This document shows positions 46,361 to 55,935 of a stretch of DNA of 64,000 bases, piece after piece. Both the position numbers and the translations under genes were made by a program. Where the stretch lies: positions 177,323 to 241,322 of the forward strand of contig NZ_JAHKQE010000022.1 in NCBI RefSeq assembly GCF_018860855.1, written 5' to 3'. Position 1 is the first letter of the stretch. Each line of letters starts with the position of its first letter. The notes under the pieces are model-generated. The model made no database searches. It was not told where the DNA came from and saw only the letters and a list, made by a program, of their open reading frames with translations. The DNA comes from Amphritea atlantica. Its GTDB lineage: Bacteria; Pseudomonadota; Gammaproteobacteria; Pseudomonadales; Balneatricaceae.

Positions 46361-47233
46361 ATGATTGAACAATGGCAGATAGATCAATACAACGAACAGG
46401 GATTCCTAGTCGTTGATAATGTACTAACAGAACAAGAAGTTGCGGCGTTACAAAATGATTTTGACCGTTGGGTGGAGGAGAGTCGACAGCATGAGCAGCC
46501 TTGGGGGGAGACCTTAGATGGTCGAGCTCGCTTTGATATTGAAGGAGACCATAGCGCGGACCATCCATCTTTGCGCCGTGTGACATCACCGACTGAAATC
46601 TCTGATGCTTATAAACGCACGGCACTGGAATCAAAAGTTGCCCAGATCGCCGGTCAGTTAATCGGCGGTAGTGGTACGCGATTACATCACAGTAAAGTGA
46701 ATTCCAAGTTACCCCGCACAGCGACCGAGGTTAAGTGGCATCAAGACTTTCCGTTTACACCACATAGTAACGATGATCTGGTGACTTGCTTGCTAATGGT
46801 GAGTGAAGTGACGTTGGCCAATGGGCCGCTACAAGTTATTCCCGGCAGCCACAAAGGGCCACTGTTTTCGCATTGGGATGGCGATCAGTTTACCGGCACT
46901 ATCAGTACCGAGGTTGAAGAGCAATATTGTCAGCAACCCGTCTCTTGTTACGGTTCACCTGGAGCTGTGTGTTTTATGCATACACGTTTGTTGCATTCAT
47001 CTCGCCCGAATGAGACTGAGGCCCCTCGAACCATCTTTATCAATGTCTATGCCGCTGAAGACGCCTTGCCATTAGGCGACAATCCATTGCCGAGTATTCA
47101 TACCGGTAGTTTGGTGTGGGGCAAGGAGAGCGGTGAAATTCGTTGCACTACCAATCAACTGCGTTTGCCACAAAAACCAAAAGGGGCCTCTTTTTTTGTT
47201 CAACAAGCGAGGAAAGACTCGGTTAATGCTTAA
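46361..47233 (+). CDS. PhyH-type Fe(II)/2-oxoglutarate dioxygenase (cluster 2)
   Basis: 290 residues. Triad H127-Q-D129 (VKWHQDFPF) and H212 (RLLHSSRPNET). AGGAG precedes the ATG and it starts 22 bases after the transporter gene, followed 24 bases later by the receptor gene, so it is part of the importer operon and very likely acts on the imported solute. Functionally parallel to the island PhyH (19666) but clearly diverged in sequence. Confidence 0.88.
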   Translation: MIEQWQIDQYNEQGFLVVDNVLTEQEVAALQNDFDRWVEESRQHEQPWGETLDGRARFDIEGDHSADHPSLRRVTSPTEISDAYKRTALESKVAQIAGQLIGGSGTRLHHSKVNSKLPRTATEVKWHQDFPFTPHSNDDLVTCLLMVSEVTLANGPLQVIPGSHKGPLFSHWDGDQFTGTISTEVEEQYCQQPVSCYGSPGAVCFMHTRLLHSSRPNETEAPRTIFINVYAAEDALPLGDNPLPSIHTGSLVWGKESGEIRCTTNQLRLPQKPKGASFFVQQARKDSVNA

Positions 47234-47257
47234 TCCTATAGAGTAATGAGAGGAATA

Positions 47258-48106
47258 ATGATGATGTTTTCTGTTTTGACTAAACGATTAACTACACGTT
47301 CTGTTGCCATTGGTGTTGCTGGCGCAGTTTTGTCCCTGAGCTCATTGAGTGCGTTGGCATTTAAAGAGCCAGATAGGATTATTTCCGGTTCTGATATGAC
47401 CTTCTTTCCATATGAATATATGGATAACAATCAGCCAGCGGGCTTTGATGTTGAGTTTTTAGCCGGTTTAGCGAAGGTTATGGGGCGAGAGGCTGTTAAT
47501 GTTGATACACGCTGGGCCAACTTGATTCCAGGCTTGCGTGGAGGTCGTTTTGATATCATTAACTCCTCTATGTACATTACCGCTGATCGTATGAAAGTGA
47601 TCGATATGATTCCCTATTTGAAAAGTGGCGAATCTATCCTATCAGTGAAGGGGAGTGAGTATCAGCCTAAGGTGCCTGAGGACTTTTGTGGTCATACTGT
47701 TGGCTCTATGGCGAGCACGTCTTGGTTAAAACAGTTACAGAAACTGTCAGTGAATTACTGTGAGGCAAATGGGCTTGACCCGATTGCTATCAGAGAATAT
47801 CCAACCGATCCTCAAACCACTCAGGCAATGTTGTCTAATGCTGTTGAGGCTCAGATTACTGACGCAGCGGTAGCACGTGGAGTGATTGATAAAGTGGGTC
47901 AACGTGTCGTGATCTCTTCTACTACTCTGATTTATCCTGTGCTGAATGGTTTTGGTGTTAAAAAAGGGAATGATGAAGTAAAAGATGCGCTAATCAAGGG
48001 GCTAGAAATGTATAGCAAAACCCCTGAGTATGATGCTTTGTTGAAGAAATATAACTTCCAAGCCCCAACGGCTGAAGACCTTGAAACTCTGATGCCTAAA
48101 TCCTGA
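47258..48106 (+). CDS. ABC transporter substrate-binding protein (cluster 2)
   Basis: About 282 residues; three consecutive ATGs at 47258-47266 follow AGAGGA, whereas the ATG at 47246 lies before it. Signal peptide with hydrophobic core AIGVAGAVLSLSSLSALA, then RIISGSDMTFFPYEYMDNNQPAGFDVEFLAGLAKVMG of the polar amino acid receptor family, with a disulfide-like Cys pair (EDFCGH, NYCEANG). Serves the fused permease/ATPase at 44818. Confidence 0.9.
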   Translation: MMMFSVLTKRLTTRSVAIGVAGAVLSLSSLSALAFKEPDRIISGSDMTFFPYEYMDNNQPAGFDVEFLAGLAKVMGREAVNVDTRWANLIPGLRGGRFDIINSSMYITADRMKVIDMIPYLKSGESILSVKGSEYQPKVPEDFCGHTVGSMASTSWLKQLQKLSVNYCEANGLDPIAIREYPTDPQTTQAMLSNAVEAQITDAAVARGVIDKVGQRVVISSTTLIYPVLNGFGVKKGNDEVKDALIKGLEMYSKTPEYDALLKKYNFQAPTAEDLETLMPKS

Positions 48107-48157
48107 TGACTTAGCGTGTACAGAGTCGCTCTGTATACGCATTTATAGGAGTAAGTT

Positions 48158-48889
48158 ATGTCTCTTTCTATCGAAGAACAAACGCGAATAGACCTAGCTG
48201 TCGCTTTTCGTATTGTTGCCCACCTTGGAATGCATGAGGCGGTAGCAAACCACTTTAGTGCAGCAGTCTCAGCTGATGGTAAACAATTTCTTATCAATCC
48301 TAAGTGGATGCATTTTTCTCGTATTCGCGCCAGCGATCTATTACTGCTTGATGCGGATGATGCGTCCAATAATGACAACCCTAAAGTTGATGCAACAGCA
48401 TGGTCGATACATGGACAGCTACACCAACGCTTGCCACATGTTCGTGTAGCGATGCATTTGCATCCGGTGTATACCACGGCTGTTTCCACGATGGAAAATC
48501 CGCATATACCGCCTATCGACCAGAATACTGCTCGCTATTTCAATCGGGTCTCTGTCGATACGATGTTTGGTGGCATGGCTGATACGGTCGATGAAGGTGA
48601 GCGGTTAGTCGGTTTATTAAAAAATAATAGTCGTCTGTTAATGGGGAACCATGGGGTGATGGTTACAGGTACGGATATTGGTATGGCCTTTGATGATATC
48701 TGGACATTAGAGCGAGCTTGCCAAATTCTGGTAACGGCTTGGTCAACCGGTCGTCCCCTGAATACTCTTTCTGATGAGGTTGCTGAAAAAACCGCTCGAG
48801 ATTGGGAAAAATTTGTAGACTTCTCGCGGCAGCACTTTGAAGAGATGAAGGCTTTGATTATTCAACAAGATCCATCTGTGCTTGATTAA
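48158..48889 (+). CDS. Class II aldolase/adducin family protein
   Basis: 243 residues. Zinc-site histidines in VAMHLHPVYTTAVS and a further His in LMGNHGVMVTG, with a Glu in the early MHEAVANHFSA region. Family members cleave or decarboxylate sugar phosphates and hydroxy acids. AGGAG ahead of the ATG, 51 bases after the receptor gene. It could split a hydroxylated intermediate made by the PhyH or Rieske enzyme; the substrate is not readable. Confidence 0.88.
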   Translation: MSLSIEEQTRIDLAVAFRIVAHLGMHEAVANHFSAAVSADGKQFLINPKWMHFSRIRASDLLLLDADDASNNDNPKVDATAWSIHGQLHQRLPHVRVAMHLHPVYTTAVSTMENPHIPPIDQNTARYFNRVSVDTMFGGMADTVDEGERLVGLLKNNSRLLMGNHGVMVTGTDIGMAFDDIWTLERACQILVTAWSTGRPLNTLSDEVAEKTARDWEKFVDFSRQHFEEMKALIIQQDPSVLD

Positions 48890-48920
48890 TTAAACGTGAT
48901 GCTCGTTTATCACGTTTAAT
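48889..48920. terminator. Strong inverted repeat after class II aldolase gene
   Basis: ATTAAACGTGAT and ATCACGTTTAAT, a perfect 12-bp stem with an 8-base loop, beginning at the last base of the stop codon. No T tract, so a factor-dependent terminator, mRNA-stabilising hairpin or binding site is possible. Confidence 0.55.
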
Positions 48921-49312
48921 AGTAGTTGAATCGGATATACCTTTATAAGAGAACTAGCTTGGTGAAGCTAACAGACGCCAATGTTTTTTAAGCTGATTTT
49001 TAGTGGTTTACAATAATTAACCGTGAGTTAAATTCATATGCTTATGAGTATAGATTCATTCTAAACGATTAGATATCGTGACAATATATGATAGTAGCTT
49101 TGCATGTATTTTAAGTGCTTATAGTTGGTTTATTGGAATAAAATTATTCTGTTATATTGGTTTTTTTTATATCCAGCCGTAAATAATTTTATAATGCATG
49201 GTGGCTTTTTATGTTTTGTTTTTTAGGGTGTTTTCTTGAGTTTGATGTTGATTTATTACGTTTATGATTGATTGATCTATAAGTAGTTTATAAGAAATAT
49301 AATGGAGAAATT
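48921..49312. other. AT-rich gene-free stretch
   Basis: 392 bases of very AT-rich sequence between the aldolase gene and the aldehyde dehydrogenase operon. No gene or clear motif seen; it probably contains the promoter of the ALDH-NCS1-GMC genes. Confidence 0.45.
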
Positions 49313-50800
49313 ATGGAATATTTTGATGCTATTAATTGGCAAGATCGTTTAGATAATATTGATTTTCCTAAAGGACTTTTTATCGAAGGTCAGTTTTGTG
49401 CTGCATCTGAAGGTAAAACCTATGAGTCCATAAATCCTGCAACTCAAGAGTGTTTGAGCTTAGTCGCATCGGCTGATGTTACTGATGTTGATCTGGCTGT
49501 TAATTCGGCACGCAAAGCGTTTGAAGATGCTGAATGGTCTTCAGCTTCACCGGCATATCGAAAAGAAGTTCTTTTAAAGTTAGCACAGCTTATGCGTGAG
49601 AATGCTGCTGAGTTGGCATTACTTGAAACACTCAATATGGGTAAGCGAATAAAAGATTCATATGAAGTGGATGTCGCTAGCAGTGCGGACACTATACAGT
49701 GGTATGCCGAAGCCGTAGATAAAGTTTATGGTGAACTCGCGCCGTCAGGTAGCGACAGTACGGGCATGGTTGAAAGAGTTCCCCTTGGAGTCGTTGCCGC
49801 AATAGTTTCTTGGAATTATCCACTTACCTTAGCTGTCTGGAAGCTTGCTCCTGCATTAGCTGCTGGTAATAGTGTTATCCTAAAACCATCAGAGCAATCA
49901 CCGCATTCAGTTTTACGATTAGCCGAATTAGCAATTGAAGCAGGGTTGCCGGCAGGTGTATTGAATGTTGTTACAGGGGCTGGGTCAATAGTAGGCAAAG
50001 CTCTAGGGCTTCATAATGATGTTGATTGCATTACTTTCACGGGCTCAACTAATGTAGGTAAATTATTAATGACTTACTCTGCTGAGTCAAATATGAAGCC
50101 AGTCTGGGTGGAGTGCGGTGGGAAAAGTCCGAACCTTATTTTTTCAGATGTAGAGGATTTAGATCAAGCTACCGATATGGCTTGTTATGGTGTTTTCGGG
50201 AGTCAGGGGCAAGTATGCTCTGCAAATTCTCGCCTATTTATAGAACGTAGTATCTATCAAAAATTTGTTGATTTAATAATAGAAAAGTCTAAATCATATA
50301 TACCTACGGATCCTCTTAATCCATTATCTGGTTGCGGTGTAATGGTGGATCAACATCAGGCAGATACCGTTCTTAAGTATATATCACTTGGTATCGAAGA
50401 AGGTGGTACGGTTATTTTAGGCGGAGAGGCTGGAAGCTTACCCGCATCTGTTATGCCTACAATTATAGGCGATGTCAGTAACTCAAGCAGGATAGCTCAG
50501 GAAGAAATTTTCGGGCCTGTTCTTGTGGTTATACCATTCGATAGTGAAGACGAAGCTGTGAAAATGGCAAACGATTCATGCTTTGGTTTGGCGGCATCGA
50601 TATGGACTAATAATCTTTCTCGAGCACATAGAGTTTCTCGTAAGTTGAAGGTCGGTACGGTGTCTGTAAACGCTATGGATGCTATTGATTTAAGTACTCC
50701 TTTTGGAGGATTTAAACAAACAGGCTTTGGGCGGGACTTATCACTACATGCGTTTGATAAATATACTGGATTAAAGACTATTTGGATTAGTCATTCTTAA
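49313..50800 (+). CDS. NAD(P)-dependent aldehyde dehydrogenase
   Basis: 495 residues. Catalytic Glu in VWVECGGKSPNLIF and catalytic Cys in FGSQGQVCSANSRLF; cofactor region SWNYPL and FTGSTNVGK. Resembles the betaine-aldehyde / gamma-glutamyl-aminobutyraldehyde dehydrogenase group. GGAG lies ahead of the ATG. Followed 39 bases later by an NCS1 permease and then a GMC alcohol oxidase; the pair GMC plus ALDH could oxidise an alcohol through aldehyde to acid. This segment is clearly more AT-rich than 56-61 kb. Confidence 0.93.
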   Translation: MEYFDAINWQDRLDNIDFPKGLFIEGQFCAASEGKTYESINPATQECLSLVASADVTDVDLAVNSARKAFEDAEWSSASPAYRKEVLLKLAQLMRENAAELALLETLNMGKRIKDSYEVDVASSADTIQWYAEAVDKVYGELAPSGSDSTGMVERVPLGVVAAIVSWNYPLTLAVWKLAPALAAGNSVILKPSEQSPHSVLRLAELAIEAGLPAGVLNVVTGAGSIVGKALGLHNDVDCITFTGSTNVGKLLMTYSAESNMKPVWVECGGKSPNLIFSDVEDLDQATDMACYGVFGSQGQVCSANSRLFIERSIYQKFVDLIIEKSKSYIPTDPLNPLSGCGVMVDQHQADTVLKYISLGIEEGGTVILGGEAGSLPASVMPTIIGDVSNSSRIAQEEIFGPVLVVIPFDSEDEAVKMANDSCFGLAASIWTNNLSRAHRVSRKLKVGTVSVNAMDAIDLSTPFGGFKQTGFGRDLSLHAFDKYTGLKTIWISHS

Positions 50801-50839
50801 ATAAATGATATAACAATAACGATATTAATGAGGTGAGCT

Positions 50840-52249
50840 ATGAATAATAGTAGTCAGTCGACGAAGACGTCGATAGGTATAGAAAAAAGAAGCGTTGAAT
50901 TCATTCCTTTAGATGAAAGAAAAGGAAGCTCACGTGAGCTATTTGGAATTTGGTTCGGTTTTAATATGATACCTCTTGCTTTGATAACCGGTGCTATTGG
51001 TGTTGCTAGTGGGCTGTCTTTTTGGTGGTCTGTACTAGCAATTACTATCGGGGCTCTTTTAGGCGGTATTACTATGGGGCTTCATGCATCCCAAGGGCCA
51101 AAGCTTGGTGTCCCTCAGATGTTACAAGCTCGAGGTCAATTTGGCTCACAAGGAGCAGGGTTACTTACTATAATTGTTCTTCTGGTAATAATTGGTTTCT
51201 TTGTGTCAAATTTGGTCGTTGCTGCCCAGTCTCTCATACTTGCAGTACCAGAAATTTCTACAGTACATGCAATTTTATTTGCGACATTGACTAGTTTAGT
51301 TATAACCACTGTTGGTTACTCGCTTGTTCGGTATCTCTCGTCAGTTACAGCTTGGGTTGTAGGTGCAGTGCTGTTGTTAATTGCAGCCGAAGCTATTTTC
51401 AACATAGGGAATTACCCAACTATCACTGAAGCAGGGGACTTTACTGTCGCTGCTTTTTTTATGATGATGATGATTTCCGCTTCATGGTTAATTGGATTTG
51501 CACCATATGTATCTGATTATTCAAGATATATGGCTCCAGATAGTGATGAAGTGGCAGCATTTTGGGGAACTTATTTAGGGTGTACATTAGGTGCTGTAGC
51601 AACAATGATCGTTGGTGCATTTTTAGCGTCTCAGATAGCTGCTGGTGATCCACTCGCTGCATTAAAAGAAAATTACGGGTTTACAGGTGTATCTGTTCTT
51701 GTCATTTTCTTTGTAGCGTCATCGTTGGTTAACTGTATCAATTCTTATACCGCTACGTTAAGTATTTTGACACTATTAAAAGGTATGTTTCCTAAGTTGC
51801 ACGTAAGCTCATCGATACGTATTTCAGCTATTGTTGTTTTTCATATCATTGCTTTCTTTATGGCTACGGCGGCTAGTGAAGATTTCTTAACTATTTTCAT
51901 TGATTTTATATTGTTCCTGATTTATTTCTTGGTTCCTTGGTCTGCAATTAATCTTGTGGATTACTTCCTAATTAAAAAAGGTGAGTATGATATAGACTCG
52001 TTTTTTAAAGCTGGTGGCGGTATATATGGCCGGTGGAATGGAAATGCAATGATGATTTATGGTTTTGCAATGCTTTTTGAATTCCCATTTATGAATACTA
52101 GTTTATACGCAGGTAGCATGGTTGATTTACTTGGCGGCGTAGATATTGCGTGGATAGTAGGATTTATATCTGCTGGATTTTTATATTACTTAACAAATAA
52201 AAATAAAAAACAGGTGATGAACTATAGCTCATCCATGTCTTCTAAGTAA
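50840..52249 (+). CDS. NCS1 family permease (purine/cytosine/hydantoin type)
   Basis: 469 residues, about 12 hydrophobic segments. Family features: N-terminal RSVEFIPLDERKGSSRELFGIWFGFNM, the GLHASQGPKLGVPQMLQARGQFG loop, and WLIGFAPYVSDYSRYM. NCS1 carriers import nucleobases, allantoin, hydantoins, thiamine or pyridoxine with Na+ or H+. Its presence fits a ring nitrogen substrate for the cluster, which agrees with the DUF1116/amidase genes downstream. Confidence 0.9.
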   Translation: MNNSSQSTKTSIGIEKRSVEFIPLDERKGSSRELFGIWFGFNMIPLALITGAIGVASGLSFWWSVLAITIGALLGGITMGLHASQGPKLGVPQMLQARGQFGSQGAGLLTIIVLLVIIGFFVSNLVVAAQSLILAVPEISTVHAILFATLTSLVITTVGYSLVRYLSSVTAWVVGAVLLLIAAEAIFNIGNYPTITEAGDFTVAAFFMMMMISASWLIGFAPYVSDYSRYMAPDSDEVAAFWGTYLGCTLGAVATMIVGAFLASQIAAGDPLAALKENYGFTGVSVLVIFFVASSLVNCINSYTATLSILTLLKGMFPKLHVSSSIRISAIVVFHIIAFFMATAASEDFLTIFIDFILFLIYFLVPWSAINLVDYFLIKKGEYDIDSFFKAGGGIYGRWNGNAMMIYGFAMLFEFPFMNTSLYAGSMVDLLGGVDIAWIVGFISAGFLYYLTNKNKKQVMNYSSSMSSK

Positions 52250-52276
52250 TATTTGATTTGAGAGTAGGGTTTTAAA

Positions 52277-53869
52277 ATGAATTATGATTATATAATCGTT
52301 GGTGCTGGCTCTGCAGGATGTGTGCTAGCAAATAGATTAAGTAAGGATGAAAATATTAATGTGCTTTTGCTGGAAGCAGGTTCTTGGGATAAAAACCCAT
52401 TAATTCATATCCCTGCAGCGCTTCCTGCTGTAGCACCTAATGAAAAAATTAACTGGGGCTACTATACAGAAAAAGAAAGCAACTTAAATGATCGTGCACT
52501 ATTTTGGCCTAGAGGTAAAGTCGTCGGTGGGTCAAGCTCTATAAATGGAATGGTATATACCCGTGGTAATGCTGGTGATTATGATAAATGGGAAGAGTTA
52601 GGTGCAACTGGTTGGTCTTATAAGGATGTATTGCCTTATTTTAAAAATGTAGAAGCGAATGACCGTGATGACAGTGTTTATCATGGAAAGACGGGGCCTT
52701 TACGCGTAACTCGTGCTGTTCCAACATCGGAGTTATCTGGTTTATTCGTAGAAGCAGGAAAGCAAGCTGGATTTAGATGTAGTGATGATTTTAATGGAGA
52801 TAATCAAGAAGGCTTTGGTGAATTCGATGCAACCGTATATCAAGGACGGCGTTGGAGCACTGCTACTGGTTTCTTGAAACCTATTAAAACAAGAAATAAT
52901 TTATCGGTTATTACTGGTGCACTAGCATCTAAGATTTTGTGGGATGGTAATCGCGCTATAGGGGTTGAGTACCTGTGTAAAGGTAAGCTAGAGAAAGTTT
53001 ATAGTGAAAGAGAGGTTATTTTATCGGGCGGCGCAATTAATTCACCTCAATTATTACAACTTTCAGGTGTTGGCCCAGCAAAACTGTTAAATGAGCTTGG
53101 TATAGATGTCGTGGCTGATCGTTCTCAGGTTGGAGAAAATCTTCAGGACCATCTTTGCGTTTGTATTATGTCTCGAATAACTAAGCCTATTAGTCATTAT
53201 CGTTGGTTGAATCCATTCCGTGGGATGTTGGCTGCGACACAATATATGGCAGGGAGGAAGGGTATTGCTGCGCAAGCTCCACTCTCGACGGGGGCATTCC
53301 TTAAAAGTGATCCAAATTTGGCTTATCCAGATTTACAACTTCATCTCACGCCGGCTTTGGTGACGAGTCATGATAGTTCTTGGCCGAAAGAGCATGGCTT
53401 GACGATTTATGTTAATCATGGTTATCCAAAAAGTCGCGGATCAATTAAAATTTCTAGCAAAGATTCGAACGTTCATCCTTGTATTGTTGCTAATTATCTA
53501 TCTGATCCAGAAGACCTTACTATTCTCCGTAATGCTGTAAAGATGACTCTTAATATTTTACAGCAGCCTTCTTTTAAGGATGTACTAGGAGAGGGGATCG
53601 GGCTTACTAATCAGAATGCGGATGATTCCGATATTGATGAATTTATTCGTTCAAATGCTGAGACAGTATACCATCCCGTTGGGACTTGTCGGATGGGTAG
53701 TGATGATGAGGCTGTAGTTGATACGCAACTAAGAGTGAAAGGTGTTAAAGGTTTACGTGTTGTTGATGCTTCAGTAATGCCATCGCTTATTAATGGTAAT
53801 ACTAATGCACCTACGATTATGATTGCAGAGAGAGCTGCTGAGATGATTCTTAATTATGTGAATTATTAA
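52277..53869 (+). CDS. GMC-family FAD oxidoreductase (choline dehydrogenase-like)
   Basis: 530 residues. FAD fold YIIVGAGSAGCVLANRLS, GMC signatures GKVVGGSSSINGMVYTRG and GGAINSPQLLQLSGVG, and catalytic His in YHPVGTCRMG. Very similar in design to BetA, but context (no betB, betI) argues against a dedicated choline role. Oxidises an alcohol, probably feeding the aldehyde dehydrogenase at 49313. Ends at a strong bidirectional terminator. Confidence 0.92.
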   Translation: MNYDYIIVGAGSAGCVLANRLSKDENINVLLLEAGSWDKNPLIHIPAALPAVAPNEKINWGYYTEKESNLNDRALFWPRGKVVGGSSSINGMVYTRGNAGDYDKWEELGATGWSYKDVLPYFKNVEANDRDDSVYHGKTGPLRVTRAVPTSELSGLFVEAGKQAGFRCSDDFNGDNQEGFGEFDATVYQGRRWSTATGFLKPIKTRNNLSVITGALASKILWDGNRAIGVEYLCKGKLEKVYSEREVILSGGAINSPQLLQLSGVGPAKLLNELGIDVVADRSQVGENLQDHLCVCIMSRITKPISHYRWLNPFRGMLAATQYMAGRKGIAAQAPLSTGAFLKSDPNLAYPDLQLHLTPALVTSHDSSWPKEHGLTIYVNHGYPKSRGSIKISSKDSNVHPCIVANYLSDPEDLTILRNAVKMTLNILQQPSFKDVLGEGIGLTNQNADDSDIDEFIRSNAETVYHPVGTCRMGSDDEAVVDTQLRVKGVKGLRVVDASVMPSLINGNTNAPTIMIAERAAEMILNYVNY

Positions 53870-53903
53870 GTTTCATAATGTCTTAAGTTAAACTGTTTTA
53901 TAT

Positions 53904-53938
53904 AAAAACCCTGATTAAAGATTGGTCAGGGTTTTTTT
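53904..53938. terminator. Bidirectional intrinsic terminator
   Basis: AAAAACCCTGA ... TCAGGGTTTTTTT: the stem plus A tract on one side and T tract on the other terminate both the plus-strand GMC transcript and the convergent glyoxalase transcript. Confidence 0.92.
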
Positions 53939-53947
53939 ATGTTTGTA

Positions 53948-54358
53948 TTAGATATTTAAAGGCTCATTCAATTCGATAATGTAGTTGTCTGGATCGTATA
54001 TGAAGCCCAACATTCGTTGCCCGTGGTTCATTTTTTTTGCTGCACTTTTGATTTTAACTCCTTCGGATTCTAGATATTCCATAGCTTCGACTAAATTGCC
54101 AACATTAAATGCAATATGTCCATAGGCATTCCCTTTATCATAAGGTTTATTGATGTCCCAGTTATTGGTTAATTCTATTGTTGTTGTTTTATTTTCAGGT
54201 CCATAACCAATGAATACATTGGTGAACCTACCATCATGATATTCATTTCTTCGTAATACTTTCATTCCCATAATTCGAACATAGAAGTCTAAAGATTTAT
54301 CTAGGTTCGAGACTCTTATCATTGTGTGGTCAAGATTAAATTCGATTTTTTTAGCCAT
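53948..54358 (-). CDS. gloA: Lactoylglutathione lyase / VOC protein
   Basis: 136 residues with the four metal positions of glyoxalase I: His in LDHTMIRV, Glu in TTIELTNNW, His in YGHIAFNV, Glu in NYIIELNEP. The spacing and the FYVRIMGMKVLRR start match bacterial GloA, which detoxifies methylglyoxal with glutathione. Sits alone on the minus strand inside cluster 2. Could be a genuine GloA or a VOC enzyme recruited to the pathway; the motif match favours GloA. Confidence 0.82.
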   Translation of the reverse strand: MAKKIEFNLDHTMIRVSNLDKSLDFYVRIMGMKVLRRNEYHDGRFTNVFIGYGPENKTTTIELTNNWDINKPYDKGNAYGHIAFNVGNLVEAMEYLESEGVKIKSAAKKMNHGQRMLGFIYDPDNYIIELNEPLNI

Positions 54359-54603
54359 ATCATATTTTTCATTAGGTTTTTGGTAAGAATTATTTTACAA
54401 GATAAAAAAATAAAATTACCCGTAGTTATGCTCAGGTATCATTGAATTATACTTGCTTTAACGTTCTATGATAGGTGTGTATATTTATATCATTGTTGTG
54501 ATTTTTGAAATTTACTTAAAGAAAGTATTTGTAAGGCTTATTGTTGCTATGTGAAGATTTTAAGTTGCTTAGCATGTTAAATACTCGAAGGATTTTTTAT
54601 AAT

Positions 54604-55797
54604 ATGACTGCGAAAATAATTAAAAGCCCAATTTCTATTGCCAATTTTGATGCGAGTTATAGTGATAGTGGGCCAGTTTATTCTATGCCACCAGAATGTT
54701 TTACTAGTGAAGAATTTTATCAATTCGAATTGAATGCTGTATGGGCTCATGAATGGTTTTGTATTGGCCGTGTGAATGATATTCCTAAAACGGGTGATTA
54801 TTATACGATTGAAGTGGGTGAAGACCCTTTGATTGTTATACGTGATCGTAGCGGTTCAGTGAATGTTGTTTCAAATGTATGCCAACATCGCGGAATGGTT
54901 ATTGTCGAAGGTCGAGGTAATACCCGTCGATTAAGTTGCCCGTTACATGCTTGGGTTTACAATACGAGCGGTGAATTAACTTCAGCACCAGGATTAAGCG
55001 ATGAAAAAGTAGAAGATTTTAATATTAAAGATGTGTGTCTTCCGAAAATTCGTACTGAGATTTGGGAAGGATTTATTTTCATTACTTTTGATGAAAGTTT
55101 ACCTCCATTGAGTGACCGTTTAGGTAACCTAGGTGATCAGTTAAGTAATTACAAAATGTCTGAGTTACGTGCTTCTGAACCGCTAAAAATGGAAGTATTT
55201 GATTGGAATTGGAAGATTTTTAACGACGAATGTTACCACTGTTCATATTTACATGGAGGATCATGGGGTGAGATGTATCCTTTACCCCAGAGTAATGTCG
55301 ATGAGATGGTTAAGTTTAATGATGTCGAAAAGGGCTTAGTGTCATATAACTTGATTAGTCAACATATAGACGCTGCACCTACACATACAGGTTCAATTCT
55401 TCAACCGTCGATCGATGGTTTGACAGATCAGGAACGTCAGCAGTTGAGTTACATTACGGTTGCCCCCAATCTTCTGATTGTTGCAATGCCCGATAAAGTT
55501 AAGTATTTCATGTGGTTACCTAAAGGCGCTACAGAGTCTTGGTACGGTGTTTCTTGGATGTATCCAGAATCAACTCTGGCTTTGGATAGCTATGAGAAAA
55601 ACTACCAACAAGAGCACGATGATTTATGGCAGGTTATGGAAGAAGACCTATTCGCTTGGAAAGGCGTACAAAAAGGCATGCAGTCTAAATATGCGCCTCG
55701 TGGTCGTTTAACATCTCATGAGTTGGTTATTCAGCGCTTACAAAACTGGCTGATTGACAAATATAGAGCCGAAGAAAAGCGTGCGGATGCTGAGTGA
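54604..55797 (+). CDS. Rieske oxygenase alpha subunit (betaine/ring-hydroxylating type)
   Basis: 397 residues from the ATG at 54604 (GAAGGA about 10 bases ahead); the frame upstream is not conserved. Rieske cluster C93-x-H95 ... C112-x2-H115. Catalytic iron residues H212 and H217 in NDECYHCSYLH, with D208/E209 before. The ECYHC style resembles the glycine betaine, stachydrine and carnitine mono-oxygenase group more than the VanA-type enzyme at 30765, so the two Rieske enzymes are different subfamilies. Its reductase gene follows at 55936. Confidence 0.9.
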   Translation: MTAKIIKSPISIANFDASYSDSGPVYSMPPECFTSEEFYQFELNAVWAHEWFCIGRVNDIPKTGDYYTIEVGEDPLIVIRDRSGSVNVVSNVCQHRGMVIVEGRGNTRRLSCPLHAWVYNTSGELTSAPGLSDEKVEDFNIKDVCLPKIRTEIWEGFIFITFDESLPPLSDRLGNLGDQLSNYKMSELRASEPLKMEVFDWNWKIFNDECYHCSYLHGGSWGEMYPLPQSNVDEMVKFNDVEKGLVSYNLISQHIDAAPTHTGSILQPSIDGLTDQERQQLSYITVAPNLLIVAMPDKVKYFMWLPKGATESWYGVSWMYPESTLALDSYEKNYQQEHDDLWQVMEEDLFAWKGVQKGMQSKYAPRGRLTSHELVIQRLQNWLIDKYRAEEKRADAE

Positions 55798-55935
55798 AAA
55801 ATAAGTTAAATGTTGTTTAGATAATTATAATTAGGATGGGTTTTCTAGTGATGCTAGATAGCTAGATCTCCATTTTTTAGATAGGTTTTGAGCTGTCGAT
55901 TTGTTTACAAAGTGGAGCGTTAATAGGGTGATCTT

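Noticed and set aside
52277..53869. Choline dehydrogenase BetA
   Set aside because: GMC motifs fit, but betB and betI are absent and the NCS1/ALDH context points to another alcohol; called at family level only.
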